Notes: a model not told the origin generated them from the letters alone. A stretch of 64,000 nt of DNA from Rahnella victoriana (GCF_004330295.1 NZ_SJOJ01000007.1:62001-126000), one strand, 5' to 3'; shown: positions 11,384-22,328, numbered from the stretch's first letter. A program made the numbers and translations.

Positions 11384-12187
11384 TCAGCCTTCCTGCTTTT
11401 TCACCTGCTGCCAGGCGTCTTCCATTTGCTCAAGTGTAGCATCTTCCATGTTTAGGCCCTTCGCACGGATAATTTCCTCGACCTGCCTGAAACGGCGTTC
11501 AAACTTGCGGTTGGCCGCCTGCAACGCATCTTCCGCTTTGTGGCCTAAATGGCGGGACAAATTAACGGTCGCGAACAACAGGTCGCCGATTTCCTCGCCG
11601 AGTTTTTCTTCGTCAATGACCGCCTGACGCGCCTCAAACATCACTTCGTCAATTTCTTCGTACACCTTGTCGAGCACCGGTCCGAGCGTCGTCCAGTCGA
11701 AGCCGACATTTGAACAACGTTTCTGAATTTTGTGCGCTTTCATCAGCGCAGGCAGTGCGGAGGGAATATCATCCAGCGCCGAGTGCAGGGATTTTTCCGC
11801 GCGCTCCTGCGCCTTACGCGCTTCCCATTTGACCAGCACGTCTTTACTGCTGGCGTCTTTCGACCAGGTCGCTTCCTGACCAAAGATTTGCGGATGGCGG
11901 CGCTCTAACTTGTCGGAGATGGCATTGCAGATATCGTCAAACTCAAACAGCCCCTGCTCGCTGCCCATCTGGGCGTAAAACACCACCTGAAACAGCAGAT
12001 CGCCCAGCTCGTCGCGTACATCGTCGTAATCTTTACGGGCGATGGCATCCAGCACTTCGTAGGTTTCTTCCAGCGTGTATGGAGCGATGGTCTCGAAAGT
12101 TTGCTCTTTATCCCACGGGCAACCGGCTTCGGGATCGCGCAGGGTTTTCATGATGGTGAGCAGGCGTTGCAAAGAAGAATCGGTCAT
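11384..12187 (-). CDS. mazG: Nucleoside triphosphate pyrophosphohydrolase MazG
   Basis: MazG hydrolyses nucleoside triphosphates, including ppGpp precursors and aberrant dNTPs, to monophosphates and pyrophosphate. The 267 residues (263 in E. coli) contain two MazG repeats. Both show the metal-binding EExxE/D pattern: YTLEETYEVLDAI with DELGDLLFQVVFYA near 35-70, and VYEEIDEVMFEA with EEIGDLLFATVNLSRH near 170-215. It follows relA on the same strand, 78 bp away, across a terminator. In E. coli the toxin-antitoxin pair mazEF lies between relA and mazG; here there is no room for it. Confidence 0.95.
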   Translation of the reverse strand: MTDSSLQRLLTIMKTLRDPEAGCPWDKEQTFETIAPYTLEETYEVLDAIARKDYDDVRDELGDLLFQVVFYAQMGSEQGLFEFDDICNAISDKLERRHPQIFGQEATWSKDASSKDVLVKWEARKAQERAEKSLHSALDDIPSALPALMKAHKIQKRCSNVGFDWTTLGPVLDKVYEEIDEVMFEARQAVIDEEKLGEEIGDLLFATVNLSRHLGHKAEDALQAANRKFERRFRQVEEIIRAKGLNMEDATLEQMEDAWQQVKKQEG

Positions 12188-12223
12188 AGGATCTGTCCGT
12201 TTTAAAATAGAGGAGTCAAAAAC

Positions 12224-12253
12224 ATAAAAGAAAAGGCCCGACTGGCGGGCCTT
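12224..12253 (-). terminator. relA terminator
   Basis: The stem AAGGCCCG/CGGGCCTT (12233-12240 with 12246-12253) has a five-base loop. On the minus strand it is followed by TTTTCTTTT. It lies just past the relA stop and before mazG, so mazG must have its own promoter or depend on readthrough. Confidence 0.85.
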
Positions 12254-12265
12254 ATAAGCGTGTGA

Positions 12266-14503
12266 TCAACTGCCGTGAAGTCGCTTGGCTTCAATCACAT
12301 CCGGCAACTGATTCAGTTTGGCAATCACGCGCCCCAGCACCTGCGGGTTGTAGATTTCGATATCCATGTCGATGGTTGCCAGTTGCTGCCTTGTGTCGCT
12401 GCGGCTGGCGACGCCGAGCACGTTCACTTTTTCGTTGGCAAGGATGGTGGTGATATCACGCAGCAGGCCGCTGCGGTCGTTGGCCACCACACGCACCACC
12501 AGTGAATACCCGCTGGAATAGCTTTCGCCCCACACGGCATCGACCACACGTTCCGGCGCATTCGAGCGTAAATCCTCCAGCTGATCACAGTCGGCACGGT
12601 GGATGGAGATCCCGCGCCCCTGAGTGATGTAACCGACGATTTCGTCGCCCGGGATCGGCTGGCAGCAACGCGCAATGTGGTGCATCAGATTACCGACGCC
12701 TTCGACGACGACGCGGCCATTGTCTTTGGTGCGGGTCGGTGGCGGCGTGGTTTTCTGCGTCAGCTGGCGCAGCGCTTCTTTATCCAGCTCTTCCGCACTC
12801 GGCTTTTTCAGCTGCGATTGCAGGAAGTTCACCATCTGATTCAGACGGATATCGCCGTTACCGATGGCGGCGAGCACTTCATCCAGCGAGTTGACGTTAT
12901 AGCGTGGCAGCAGCAGTTTTTCGGCATCTTTGATGCTGATATCCAGTCTGTCCAGCTCGTCATCGAGGATTTGCTTACCGGCAATAATGTTCTTATCGCG
13001 ATCCTGTTTACGGAACCAGTTTTGAATTTTCGAGCGGCCACGGCTGGTTGTGACGTAACCGAGGCTTGGGTTCAGCCAGTCGCGGCTTGGGTTCGCATGC
13101 TTCTGGGTGATGATTTCAATCTGATCGCCCATTTGCAGCTGATAGGTAAACGGCACGATGCGCCCGCCGATTTTCGCGCCGATACAGCGGTGACCGACAT
13201 CGCTGTGGATGTGGTACGCAAAGTCGAGCGGCGTGGAGCCCATCGGCAGGTCGATCACATCGCCTTTTGGCGTAAACACGTAGACGCGATCGTCGAAGAC
13301 CTGGCTGCGCACTTCGTCGAGCATTTCGCCCGAATCGGCCATCTCTTCCTGCCACGCGATAAGTTTACGCAGCCAGGCGATACGCCCTTCGTAGCCACCG
13401 CTGCGGCCACCGACCACTGCCGTGCCTTCTTTGTATTTCCAGTGCGCGGCCACGCCCAGCTCGGCATCTTCGTGCATCTGGCGGGTACGGATCTGCACTT
13501 CCAGCGTTTTTCCGCGCGGCCCTAACACCACGGTGTGAATCGACTGATAACCGTTCGGTTTCGGGTTGGCGACGTAATCGTCGAATTCGTCCGGCAGATG
13601 GCGGAAATGGGTGTGTACAATCCCTAACGCGGCGTAGCAATCCTGTAAACGCTCCACCACGATACGCACGGCGCGCACGTCGAAGAGTTCGTCAAAGGAC
13701 AGGGATTTTTTCTGCATCTTGCGCCAGATGCTGTAGATATGTTTGGGACGGCCGTAAACATCGACTTTGATGCCCTCTTCGGCCATCGCATTTTTTACGG
13801 TCGACACAAAATCATCGATGTACTGCTCACGGTCGATACGACGCTCATGCAGCAGTTTGGCAATACGCTTGTATTCGTCAGGATGCAGATAACGGAAGCA
13901 GAAATCTTCCAGCTCCCATTTCAGCTGACCGATACCCAGACGGTTAGCCAGCGGCGCATAAATATTGGTACATTCTTTCGCCGCCAGAACGCGCTCTTCT
14001 TCCGGCGCGTCTTTCACTTCGCGCAGGTGAGCGATACGTTCGGCCAGTTTCAGCACCACGCAGCGGAAATCTTCCACCATCGCCAGCAGCATACGGCGGA
14101 CGTTGTCCACCTGCTCGGAAGCCATGGAATCGTTTTGCGTGGCTTTCAGCTGGCGGATGGCATCCATATCACGCACGCCATGCACCAGATCGGTAATGCC
14201 TTTACCGAACTGCTGCGTCAGCGTGTCTTCGTCGATAATGCCGTCATCAACCAGCGGGAACAGCAGCGCGGCGCGCATACTGTCGTTATCCATGCTGAGG
14301 GTCGAGAGGATTTCAACCATCTCCAGACCGCGCCACAGAAGCAGCGAGGCGTCAGGATGGCCCTGCGTTTGTTGCTCGCAGTAGCGCCAGGTTTCGGCTA
14401 AACGCTCACATGATTGCTGGCTGGACAGTCCTAAGCTGTTGATCCAGTCGTCGAGCGCGAACTCGCCAGCCGTGTTCAGATGTGCACTTCTTACCGCAAC
14501 CAT
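12266..14503 (-). CDS. relA: (p)ppGpp synthetase I (stringent response)
   Basis: RelA makes (p)ppGpp on ribosomes stalled by uncharged tRNA. The 745 residues (744 in E. coli) show the RelA layout: a degenerate N-terminal HD-like domain lacking the His-Asp hydrolase motif, the synthetase domain (YGRPKHIYSIWRKMQKK, FDELFDVRAVRIV, NPKPNGYQSIHT), the TGS domain (VFTPKGDVIDLPMGSTPLDFAYHIH), and the ACT domain at the C-terminus. A purine-rich GGAGAGGGT precedes the ATG. It starts 9 bp after rlmD ends, so the two are co-transcribed. Confidence 0.98.
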   Translation of the reverse strand: MVAVRSAHLNTAGEFALDDWINSLGLSSQQSCERLAETWRYCEQQTQGHPDASLLLWRGLEMVEILSTLSMDNDSMRAALLFPLVDDGIIDEDTLTQQFGKGITDLVHGVRDMDAIRQLKATQNDSMASEQVDNVRRMLLAMVEDFRCVVLKLAERIAHLREVKDAPEEERVLAAKECTNIYAPLANRLGIGQLKWELEDFCFRYLHPDEYKRIAKLLHERRIDREQYIDDFVSTVKNAMAEEGIKVDVYGRPKHIYSIWRKMQKKSLSFDELFDVRAVRIVVERLQDCYAALGIVHTHFRHLPDEFDDYVANPKPNGYQSIHTVVLGPRGKTLEVQIRTRQMHEDAELGVAAHWKYKEGTAVVGGRSGGYEGRIAWLRKLIAWQEEMADSGEMLDEVRSQVFDDRVYVFTPKGDVIDLPMGSTPLDFAYHIHSDVGHRCIGAKIGGRIVPFTYQLQMGDQIEIITQKHANPSRDWLNPSLGYVTTSRGRSKIQNWFRKQDRDKNIIAGKQILDDELDRLDISIKDAEKLLLPRYNVNSLDEVLAAIGNGDIRLNQMVNFLQSQLKKPSAEELDKEALRQLTQKTTPPPTRTKDNGRVVVEGVGNLMHHIARCCQPIPGDEIVGYITQGRGISIHRADCDQLEDLRSNAPERVVDAVWGESYSSGYSLVVRVVANDRSGLLRDITTILANEKVNVLGVASRSDTRQQLATIDMDIEIYNPQVLGRVIAKLNQLPDVIEAKRLHGS

Positions 14504-14512
14504 ACCCTCTCC

Positions 14513-15883
14513 CTACGTTTCTGACACAACGCCTGTGTCAGACGGGTTGATAAACAGAGCCATCGATTCAAGGTGCCCGGTGTGCGGGAACATATCCAGC
14601 ATACGTACCTGAGCCAAACGATAACCCGCCTCCAACAAAATTTTACTGTCCCGCGCTAAGGTTGTGGGGTTGCATGAGACATACACCACACGCGCCGGGG
14701 CAAGTTTAACGATATGCGCCATCACGCCAGCAGCGCCGCCCCGGGCCGGATCCAGCAAGATTTTATTGAAACCTTGCGCCGCCCAGGGTTGTTTACTGAC
14801 GTCGTCCTCCAGATTCTCATGGTAGAAGGACACATTATCTAATCCATTATTGCGGGCATTATCTTGCCCATTCGCCACCAGTGTAGCAACACCTTCGACG
14901 CCGACAACCTGCTTAGCTCTTTTTGCCAGCGGCAGGGTGAAATTCCCCATTCCGCAGAACAGATCCAGCACGCGATCTTCCGGCGTCAGTTCCAGCCATT
15001 CCAGCGCCTGCGCCACCATTTGCTGGTTAACGGCGTCGTTGACCTGAATAAAGTCGCGCGGACCAAATTTCAGATTCAGTCCCTCTATCTGATAATAAGG
15101 GGTTTCGCCGCACAAAGGCTCCAGCGTCTCGCTGTCAGGGGCCAGGTAAATCGTTAACTGATGTTGCGCCGCAAACGCCGTCAGACGCGCCCGGTCGGCC
15201 TCGCTGAGCGGATCCAGATGGCGCAGCACCAGCAGCGGACCGTTATCCGCCAGCACCAGTTCCAGATGCCCGAGGCGCTTCACCGCAGACAGGGAGGACA
15301 GGCATTCCTGCACAGGCACCAGCAGTTGCTCCAGCTCAGGTCGCAGTACCGGACAGCGGGTAATCGCCACCAGATCGTTCGAGCCTTCCTGACGGAATCC
15401 CATCACCAGCGGACCGTTCGCCGTCCCGGTTTTACGCCCCGGTTTAACGCCCGCGATTTGCAGCCCCAGACGCGCGCGACGGCGATAGCCATATTGCGGC
15501 CCGGCAATCACCGGCTGAGGATCCGCCTGCACGCCGGTTTCGCGCGAAATCAGTCGTAATAATGCCGCCGATTTACTGCGCTGTTGCAGAGCCTCGCTGG
15601 CGTGTTGCTGCTGACATCCGCCGCAGGTGGAATAATGCGGACACGCCGGTTTAACGCGATCGTCGCTGGTGGTCAGCAAACGTTTCAGACGTCCTTTGGC
15701 GTACTTGCTTTTATCTTCTGTTAAAGTGACGTCTGCCTGTTCGCCGGGCAGTAAGCCACTGACAAATACGGCTTTGCCGTTATGGCGCGCCACGCCCTGC
15801 CCGAAAGCATCCAGGTCGGTGGCGGTCACAGTTATCGTTTGCCGGGTCGTCACGCGGCGGTTCGGAGAGTAGAATTGAGCCAT
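14513..15883 (-). CDS. rlmD: 23S rRNA (uracil-1939-C5)-methyltransferase
   Basis: RlmD (RumA) methylates U1939 of 23S rRNA using S-adenosylmethionine. At 456 residues it is longer than E. coli RumA (433). Marks include an N-terminal TRAM domain, the 4Fe-4S cysteines in [10 protein letters not shown], the SAM-binding [22 protein letters not shown], and the catalytic cysteine in [13 protein letters not shown]. It is the first gene of the rlmD-relA pair and is divergent from barA across 64 bp, the same order as in E. coli. Confidence 0.96.
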   Translation of the reverse strand: MAQFYSPNRRVTTRQTITVTATDLDAFGQGVARHNGKAVFVSGLLPGEQADVTLTEDKSKYAKGRLKRLLTTSDDRVKPACPHYSTCGGCQQQHASEALQQRSKSAALLRLISRETGVQADPQPVIAGPQYGYRRRARLGLQIAGVKPGRKTGTANGPLVMGFRQEGSNDLVAITRCPVLRPELEQLLVPVQECLSSLSAVKRLGHLELVLADNGPLLVLRHLDPLSEADRARLTAFAAQHQLTIYLAPDSETLEPLCGETPYYQIEGLNLKFGPRDFIQVNDAVNQQMVAQALEWLELTPEDRVLDLFCGMGNFTLPLAKRAKQVVGVEGVATLVANGQDNARNNGLDNVSFYHENLEDDVSKQPWAAQGFNKILLDPARGGAAGVMAHIVKLAPARVVYVSCNPTTLARDSKILLEAGYRLAQVRMLDMFPHTGHLESMALFINPSDTGVVSET

Positions 15884-15947
15884 TATTGTCGATTACACGC
15901 TGGTTTATTAAGCTTAGCTGGAGCTAATTCTCCCACATTGGAACCCC

Positions 15948-18698
15948 ATGACCAAATATAGCCTTCGCGCACGGATGATGATCCTGATTCTGGCACCGAC
16001 ATTAATGATCGGTTTGCTGCTCAGCACCTTCTTTGTGGTGCACCGCTACAACGAGTTGCAGAATCAGCTGACAGAAGCCGGAGCCAGTATTATCGAGCCT
16101 CTGGCGGTCGCGAGCGAATATGGCATGACGTTCCGTGAACGCGAACCGGTGAAACGGCTGATCAGCCGCCTGCACCGCAATCACTCTGACATTGTGCGCA
16201 GCATCAGCGTCTTTGATGGCGACAATAAACTGTTCGCCAGTTCCACCAGCCAGCATGACGGCAGTCCGTTGCAGGTCAAACGTGTCGAAGACATTCCCCG
16301 TGAGCTGACTAAAATCCGTTCCGGTGATGTATTAATCCTGCGCACGCCGATCCAGGCCGAAAACCATACAGAAGCGGATGATGAAACGTTCAGTGCATCG
16401 CCGGACAACAGGCTGGGGTATATCGCCATCGAGCTGGATTTACGCTCGGTCAAACTGGCGCAATATCAGGAAGCCTTTGTTTCCACCATGCTGTTGTTGC
16501 TGTGTCTGGGGATTGCCACCTTGTTCGCTTACCGCCTGATGCGCGACGTGACGGGGCCAATCCGCAATATGGTCAATACTGTTGACCGCATCCGTCGCGG
16601 GCAGCTCGACAGCCGTGTGGAAGGCAATATGCCGGGCGAACTGAGCATGTTGAAAAACGGCATCAACTCAATGGCGATGTCGCTGACGGCCTATCACGAA
16701 GAAGTGCAGCAGAATATCGATCAGGCCACCTCAGACCTGCGCGAAACGCTGGAGCAGATGGAAATCCAGAACGTTGAACTGGATCTGGCGAAAAAGCGCG
16801 CGCAGGAAGCAGCACGTATCAAGTCTGAATTCCTGGCGAACATGTCCCACGAGCTGCGTACGCCGCTCAATGGCGTGATTGGCTTTACCCGCCAGACGCT
16901 GAAAACCCCGCTGTCGCCGACGCAGGCCGACTATCTGCAAACCATTGAACGTTCCGCCAATCATCTGCTGACCATCATTAACGACGTGCTGGACTTCTCC
17001 AAGCTGGAAGCGGGCAAACTGGTGCTGGAACATATTCCGTTCTCGCTGCGTGAAATGCTCGATGAAGTGGTGATCCTGCTGGCGCATACCGCGCATGACA
17101 AGGGTCTGGAACTGACGCTGAACGTCCACAACAACGTGCCGGAAAACGTGTTAGGCGATCCGATGCGTATGCAGCAAGTTGTCACTAACTTGCTGGGAAA
17201 TGCGATTAAGTTCACCGAAGCGGGCAATATCGATATCAATGTCGAACTGCGTTCGCAGAACAACTTGCAGGTCGAACTGGAAGTGCAGATCCACGATACC
17301 GGCATCGGTATTTCTGAGCGCCAGCAGTCGCAGTTGTTCCAGGCGTTCCGTCAGGCAGACGCCAGCATTTCACGCCGTCATGGCGGCACCGGTCTGGGAC
17401 TGGTGATCACCCAGCGTCTGGTGAAGGAAATGGGCGGCGACATCAGCTTCTACAGCCAGATTAACCGCGGCTCCACCTTCTGGTTCCACGTCACGCTGGA
17501 GCTGAATGAAAACCGCCACGTCACGCCGGTGTCCATGAGCCATCTGGAAGGCAAGCGACTGGCGTATGTCGAAGCGAACCCGGCGGCGGCGAAAGCCACG
17601 ATGGAAATCCTGCAGGCCACCCCGCTGGATGTCACTCACCGCACCACGCTGGCCGCGCTGCCAGACCCGTGGTACGACATCATGCTGTGCAGCATTCCGG
17701 TAAAACCGGATCAGATCCTCTCCGAGTACGACGGTAAATTGCAGAAAGTGCTGGGCATGACGCGGCACCTGCTGCTGGCGCTGCCGAGTCAGTTCCAGGT
17801 GGATGCCGAAGAGCTGAAAAAACGCGGCGTGCAGGCCTGTCTGATTAAACCGATGTCGAGCATCCGTCTGCTGCCGTTGTTATTACAGGAACAACAGGCG
17901 TCCGTCCGGGTGATCGGCAATAACGACGACAAAACCTCGCGCCTGCCGCTGACCGCCATGGCGGTGGATGACAACCCGGCGAACCTCAAACTGATCGGCG
18001 CCTTGCTGGAAGAGCTGGTGGAAACCACCGTGCTGTGTCACAGCGGCGAGGAAGCCATCGAGGTCGCCCGCCATACCGATCTCGACATTATCCTGATGGA
18101 TATTCAGATGCCGGATATCGACGGCATCCGCGCCAGCGAAATCATTCATCAGATGGCGCGTCATGCCAAAACGCCGGTGGTGGCGGTCACCGCCCACTCA
18201 CTGAGCGGCGAGCGCGAACAGTTACTGAAACTGGGCATGGATGATTATCTGTCAAAACCGATTGATGAAAGCATGCTGAAAAATGTGCTGTCACGACATC
18301 ATCAGCACCAGACGCAACTGGATTCGCCGTTACAGGGCAGCGAGGCGCTCGCGCCAATCAGTACGCTCGACTGGCAACTGGCGCTGAGTCAGTCGGCCAA
18401 TAAAGTCGCACTGGCGCAGGATTTACTGCAAATGCTGGTGGAATTCCTGCCACAGGTGGCGGAGCGGGTGGAAGCGGTCACGCGCGGCGAGCCGGATGAC
18501 GATATTCTGGCGCTGATCCACAAACTTCATGGCAGTTGCAGCTACAGTGGCGTGCCGCGCCTGAAACAGCTGTGTTTCTACATCGAGCAGCAGTTGCGTC
18601 AGGGTGTCAACGCCGACACGCTGGAACCTGAATGGTTTGAGTTACTCGATGAAATCGACAACGTGAAACGGGCGGCGGTGGCTTATTTACCAAGGTGA
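15948..18698 (+). CDS. barA: Hybrid sensor histidine kinase BarA
   Basis: BarA phosphorylates UvrY, which drives the CsrB/C small RNAs and hence carbon storage control; short-chain carboxylates are the known signal. The 916 residues (918 in E. coli) contain two membrane segments (about 10-31 and 176-196) around a periplasmic domain, a HAMP linker (about 200-252), HisKA with His301 in [11 protein letters not shown], an HATPase with LLGNAIKFT and GGTGLGL, a receiver domain with Asp718 in LMDIQMP, and an HPt domain with His861 in KLHGSC. All three phosphorelay residues are intact. A terminator follows 30 bp downstream. Confidence 0.98.
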   Translation: MTKYSLRARMMILILAPTLMIGLLLSTFFVVHRYNELQNQLTEAGASIIEPLAVASEYGMTFREREPVKRLISRLHRNHSDIVRSISVFDGDNKLFASSTSQHDGSPLQVKRVEDIPRELTKIRSGDVLILRTPIQAENHTEADDETFSASPDNRLGYIAIELDLRSVKLAQYQEAFVSTMLLLLCLGIATLFAYRLMRDVTGPIRNMVNTVDRIRRGQLDSRVEGNMPGELSMLKNGINSMAMSLTAYHEEVQQNIDQATSDLRETLEQMEIQNVELDLAKKRAQEAARIKSEFLANMSHELRTPLNGVIGFTRQTLKTPLSPTQADYLQTIERSANHLLTIINDVLDFSKLEAGKLVLEHIPFSLREMLDEVVILLAHTAHDKGLELTLNVHNNVPENVLGDPMRMQQVVTNLLGNAIKFTEAGNIDINVELRSQNNLQVELEVQIHDTGIGISERQQSQLFQAFRQADASISRRHGGTGLGLVITQRLVKEMGGDISFYSQINRGSTFWFHVTLELNENRHVTPVSMSHLEGKRLAYVEANPAAAKATMEILQATPLDVTHRTTLAALPDPWYDIMLCSIPVKPDQILSEYDGKLQKVLGMTRHLLLALPSQFQVDAEELKKRGVQACLIKPMSSIRLLPLLLQEQQASVRVIGNNDDKTSRLPLTAMAVDDNPANLKLIGALLEELVETTVLCHSGEEAIEVARHTDLDIILMDIQMPDIDGIRASEIIHQMARHAKTPVVAVTAHSLSGEREQLLKLGMDDYLSKPIDESMLKNVLSRHHQHQTQLDSPLQGSEALAPISTLDWQLALSQSANKVALAQDLLQMLVEFLPQVAERVEAVTRGEPDDDILALIHKLHGSCSYSGVPRLKQLCFYIEQQLRQGVNADTLEPEWFELLDEIDNVKRAAVAYLPR

Positions 18699-18727
18699 TC
18701 CCTGACGGGGGTCATACCAAAAGAGTA

Positions 18728-18756
18728 ACGCCCGGTATCCGCCGGGCGTTTTTTTC
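18728..18756 (+). terminator. barA terminator
   Basis: The stem ACGCCCGG/CCGGGCGT (18728-18735 with 18742-18749) is followed by TTTTTT. It ends at the stop codon of the next, convergent gene. Confidence 0.9.
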
Positions 18757-18758
18757 TG

Positions 18759-20066
18759 TCAGAACCAGGTCGTCACTGCACCGGTCACATCCCACTGTTC
18801 ATTCACCAGCAACAACTGCCGCCATTTGTCGAACGTCAGGCACGGATGGCAAATATCAAACACCAGCATGTCGCCGACTTGCAGATCCGCCTCTTCCGGA
18901 ATCGACATAAACGCATGCTGATCCATCATCGAGAACACTTTCCAGTCTTCCGGCGCGGGCACCACGGTGGTGTAGCCCGCCTGTGTCGCACTGCGCGGAC
19001 GAAAATGTCCGGCGGCTTTCGGGTATCCGGCGTCATAACCGGCATCGCGTTTGCCGAAGGCAATGATCGCCCTGCCCGGCTCCGGCAACGACTGCACCGC
19101 CGCCCACACCTGCAACGCCGGCTGTAAGCTGCTGTTCATTTCCCGTGCCACCGGATTGCAGGTTTGCATCCGCTCCAGCGCCGCCTGATACGCACCCACG
19201 TCATGCGTGACGTAACACCCTGAGCGCAAAATGATATCCAGCACGTAGCGTTTTTCCGGGTCGAGATGGGTTTCTTCCCGCGCCAGTTCCTCGGCCACCA
19301 CATCAAACCAGGCGGAACCGGCACCGGTTAATATCACCCGTGGCTCGGCAAACTCCCGTGCCTGCGCCAGCGCTTCGGTGCGCGCCATCACATGACGCAG
19401 GAAACGGCGGATCACCGCTTCATCGTTACTCACGCCTTCATACAGCTCGACGCCGACCAGCGCCAGTGACTGCGGCCAGCGTTTCACTGCGGCCAGCACA
19501 TCGGCTTCCTGCTGGTCCGTACGAATGCCGGTACGCCCGCCCGCCATGCCATACTCAAACATCACGCGCAGTTTCAGTTGCTGGCAGGCAAAGTAATGGC
19601 CGAGCGCATCGGCGTTCTCAGCGGAATCCACGATACAGGTGAAATCAAACGTCGGGTCTTCGCGCAGCAGCCCGGCAATGATCGCCATATTGCCTTTGCC
19701 GATCAGCTGATTCGCCATGATCACTTTACGCACGCCATGCGCAAACGCGGCATTGACCTGCGGCGCGGTAGCCAGCGTAATGCCCCATGCGCCGAATTCC
19801 AGCTGCATCTGATACAGCTCGGGGCTCATGGTGGTTTTGCCGTGCGGGGCCAGTTTCAGCTGATACCGCTGGATAAACTCACGCATCCAGGAAAGATTGT
19901 GTTCGATTCGCTCTTCGAGCAACACGGCAACCGGCAGGCTCACGTCTTCACGCAGAATATTCCAGCCCTGTTCACGGATATCGCCCATGCGCGCACCGGC
20001 GCTCAGCGGCCCCAGCCCTTTGGTGTGTGTGTTAACCGGTTGCTGTGAAAAATCTGTCTCTGACAT
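18759..20066 (-). CDS. D-serine dehydratase / D-threonine aldolase-like PLP enzyme
   Basis: The 435-residue protein belongs to the fold-III PLP family with an alanine-racemase-like barrel that includes eukaryotic D-serine dehydratase (DSD1) and D-threonine aldolase. APHGKTTM places the PLP lysine at Lys77. Near the C-terminus, DICHPCLTFD supplies the His and Cys that bind the active-site metal in this family. Its substrate is probably a D-beta-hydroxy amino acid, but family members differ, so I do not assign one. It sits between barA and the gar genes, where E. coli has the gud genes. A terminator separates it from garK, so it needs its own promoter in the 60 bp upstream. Confidence 0.75.
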   Translation of the reverse strand: MSETDFSQQPVNTHTKGLGPLSAGARMGDIREQGWNILREDVSLPVAVLLEERIEHNLSWMREFIQRYQLKLAPHGKTTMSPELYQMQLEFGAWGITLATAPQVNAAFAHGVRKVIMANQLIGKGNMAIIAGLLREDPTFDFTCIVDSAENADALGHYFACQQLKLRVMFEYGMAGGRTGIRTDQQEADVLAAVKRWPQSLALVGVELYEGVSNDEAVIRRFLRHVMARTEALAQAREFAEPRVILTGAGSAWFDVVAEELAREETHLDPEKRYVLDIILRSGCYVTHDVGAYQAALERMQTCNPVAREMNSSLQPALQVWAAVQSLPEPGRAIIAFGKRDAGYDAGYPKAAGHFRPRSATQAGYTTVVPAPEDWKVFSMMDQHAFMSIPEEADLQVGDMLVFDICHPCLTFDKWRQLLLVNEQWDVTGAVTTWF

Positions 20067-20125
20067 ACGGGGATTCTCATTGGCGAAGGTCTTTAAAACC
20101 TAACGTAAAACCGCCACAAATAAAA

Positions 20126-20165
20126 TACAAAAACCGGCGCAGGCTGGGCCTGAACACCGGTTTTT
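20126..20165 (-). terminator. Terminator of the garPLRK operon
   Basis: AAAAACCGG (20129-20137) pairs with CCGGTTTTT (20157-20165). The loop carries an inner CAGG/CCTG pairing. On the minus strand it is followed by TTTTTGTATTTTA, 19 bp after the stop of garK. Confidence 0.85.
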
Positions 20166-20183
20166 TTATCCTGACTGCTGTGG

Positions 20184-21323
20184 TTAAAGTTTTTGCGATA
20201 ACTTAATGGTCGCGGCAATATTGCGTGCTGATTTACGCAGGTTGTCAGCGGCGTTTTTCAGGGCATCGTCCAGCGTACAAATGCTGTAAAGCACACTGAA
20301 AACGGCGTCCAGACCGTGGTCGTAAACGACATCAACATCTTTTGTCAGACTGCCTGCAATGCCAATCACCGGCTTGTTGTAACGCTTGGCCACCCGCGCC
20401 ACACCAATCGGCACTTTGCCGTTGATGCTCTGGCTGTCAATCCGCCCTTCACCGGTGATCACCAGCGTCGCATCTTTCACCAGTGCATCCAGCCCCAGCG
20501 CGTCGGTGACAATCTCAATCCCCTGACGCAGTTCGGCATGGCAGAAGCCGTAAAGCGCCGCGCCCATGCCACCGGCCGCACCGGCACCGGGAACATTCTC
20601 CACGTCAATGCCCAGATCCTGTTTGATCACCCGGGCGTAATGATGCAGATACCCGTCGAGCTGTTCGATCATCTCCGGCGTTGCGCCTTTTTGCGGGCCG
20701 AAGATGGCAGACGCGCCGTCCTTGCCGGTCAGCGGATTTGTCACGTCACAGGCCACTTCAAAACGGCATTTTTTGATCCTCGGATCCAGCCCGCTGATAT
20801 CAATGTGATGCAGTTTTTCCAGTTCGCCGCCGCCCTGACCAATCGACTCGCCTTGTTTGGTCAGCAGTTTCGCGCCCAGTGCCTGCATCATGCCTGCGCC
20901 GCCATCGTTGGTGGCGCTGCCGCCAATCCCGATGATGCAGTGTTTCACGCCATGATCGAGGGCCGAATGGATCAGCTCACCCGTGCCGTAGGACGTGGTT
21001 TTCAGCGGATTACGTTGCGCCACCGGGACGCTTTCCAGTCCGCTGGCCGCCGCCATCTCGATGAACGCGATTTTCTCATCGCCGGAAAGCCCGAAGAAAG
21101 CCTCCAGCGGCGTGCCCAGCGGGCCGGTGACGTTCACCTTCACCACCCGTCCGCCGGTCGCCGCCACCATCGCTTCGACCGTGCCTTCGCCGCCATCGGC
21201 AACCGGCAGCTTGACGTACTCCGCCTCGGGGAAAATCTCACGGAAACCACTTTCGATGGCTTTTGCCACATCCAAAGCAGACAAACTTTCTTTGTATGAA
21301 TCCGGTGCGATCACTATTTTCAT
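20184..21323 (-). CDS. garK: Glycerate 2-kinase
   Basis: GarK phosphorylates D-glycerate to 2-phosphoglycerate, the last step of galactarate/glucarate breakdown before enolase. The 379 residues (381 in E. coli) begin MKIVIAPDSYKESLSA and contain the family blocks VADGGEGTV, GIGGSATNDGGAGM, GAGAAGGMGA and TGEGRIDSQS. I chose the ATG at 21323 because it gives this N-terminus and has AAGGTAATG upstream; the open frame reaches further, to 21401, without homology. It is the last gene of garPLRK. Confidence 0.95.
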   Translation of the reverse strand: MKIVIAPDSYKESLSALDVAKAIESGFREIFPEAEYVKLPVADGGEGTVEAMVAATGGRVVKVNVTGPLGTPLEAFFGLSGDEKIAFIEMAAASGLESVPVAQRNPLKTTSYGTGELIHSALDHGVKHCIIGIGGSATNDGGAGMMQALGAKLLTKQGESIGQGGGELEKLHHIDISGLDPRIKKCRFEVACDVTNPLTGKDGASAIFGPQKGATPEMIEQLDGYLHHYARVIKQDLGIDVENVPGAGAAGGMGAALYGFCHAELRQGIEIVTDALGLDALVKDATLVITGEGRIDSQSINGKVPIGVARVAKRYNKPVIGIAGSLTKDVDVVYDHGLDAVFSVLYSICTLDDALKNAADNLRKSARNIAATIKLSQKL

Positions 21324-21443
21324 AAAGTCATTACCTTCATAAACTGCACGCGCCGATGTGGAAAAGCGTCCTGTCAGTTTTGCATCCTGCCTGAAGGGCA
21401 ACGCGAAACGAGTCTCAACTCAGGGCCACGTTGCCGCCGCAGA

Positions 21444-22328
21444 CTAACGGGTAACTTCAACCTTCGCTAAGGTTTCATAATAGCGTGCAATGGCGCTATG
21501 GTCAGATTGCCCGTGACCATCCGCTTTCAGAGCCTGCATCATTTCCATGACCAGCGAGGTCAGAGGCAGTTGTGCACCGACGCCGTGTGAGGTGTCCAGC
21601 GCGTTCGCTAAATCTTTGATGTGCAAATCAATACGGAAGCCCGGTTTGAAATTGCGATCCATCACCATTGGCGCTTTCGCTTCCAGTACGGTGCTGCCCG
21701 CCAGACCGCCGCGAATAGCCTGGAAAACTAAATCAGGATCGACGCCTGCTTTGGTCGCCAGCACCAGCGCTTCTGACATCGCGGCAATGTTCAGCGCCAC
21801 AATGACCTGATTCGCCAGTTTGGTGACGTTGCCTGCGCCGATATCACCGGTATGCACCACCGAACCCGCCATGGACTTCATGATTTCATAGCATTTATCG
21901 AACACCGCTTTATCGCCGCCGACCATCACTGACATGGTGCCGTCGATGGCTTTCGGTTCGCCGCCGGAAACCGGCGCATCGAGCATGGCGATTTGTTTAG
22001 CGGCCAGCGCTTCGCTGATTTCACGGCTTGCCAGCGGGGCAATGGAACTCATGTCGATGAAAATGGTGCCCGGACGCGCACCTTCGATCAGGCCGTTTTC
22101 GCCCAGCGCCACCTCTTTCACCTGCGGCGAGTTCGGCAACATAGTGATGATCACGTCAGAGACGGCGGCTACCGCTTTTGGCGTGTCTGCGGCGGTCGCG
22201 CCGAGTTTTACAATTTCGCCCACGGTATCCAGATTGCGGTCCATCACCACCAGCTCGTAACCTGCTTTCAGCAGATTTTTGCTCATAGGCTTGCCCATGA
22301 TGCCTAAACCAATAAAGCCAATTTTCAT
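21444..22328 (-). CDS. garR: Tartronate semialdehyde reductase
   Basis: GarR reduces tartronate semialdehyde to D-glycerate with NADH. The 294 residues show the beta-hydroxyacid dehydrogenase pattern: dinucleotide-binding GLGIMGKPM at 7-15, the substrate loop DAPVSGGEPKA, and the catalytic lysine in GNVTKLANQ. It lies between garL and garK in the operon. A GAGGATACCC Shine-Dalgarno region precedes the ATG. Confidence 0.95.
   Translation of the reverse strand: MKIGFIGLGIMGKPMSKNLLKAGYELVVMDRNLDTVGEIVKLGATAADTPKAVAAVSDVIITMLPNSPQVKEVALGENGLIEGARPGTIFIDMSSIAPLASREISEALAAKQIAMLDAPVSGGEPKAIDGTMSVMVGGDKAVFDKCYEIMKSMAGSVVHTGDIGAGNVTKLANQVIVALNIAAMSEALVLATKAGVDPDLVFQAIRGGLAGSTVLEAKAPMVMDRNFKPGFRIDLHIKDLANALDTSHGVGAQLPLTSLVMEMMQALKADGHGQSDHSAIARYYETLAKVEVTR

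Noticed and set aside
12266-12700. Damaged hydrolase domain in RelA
   Set aside because: The missing His-Asp motif in the N-terminal domain of relA is normal for RelA, which only synthesises (p)ppGpp.
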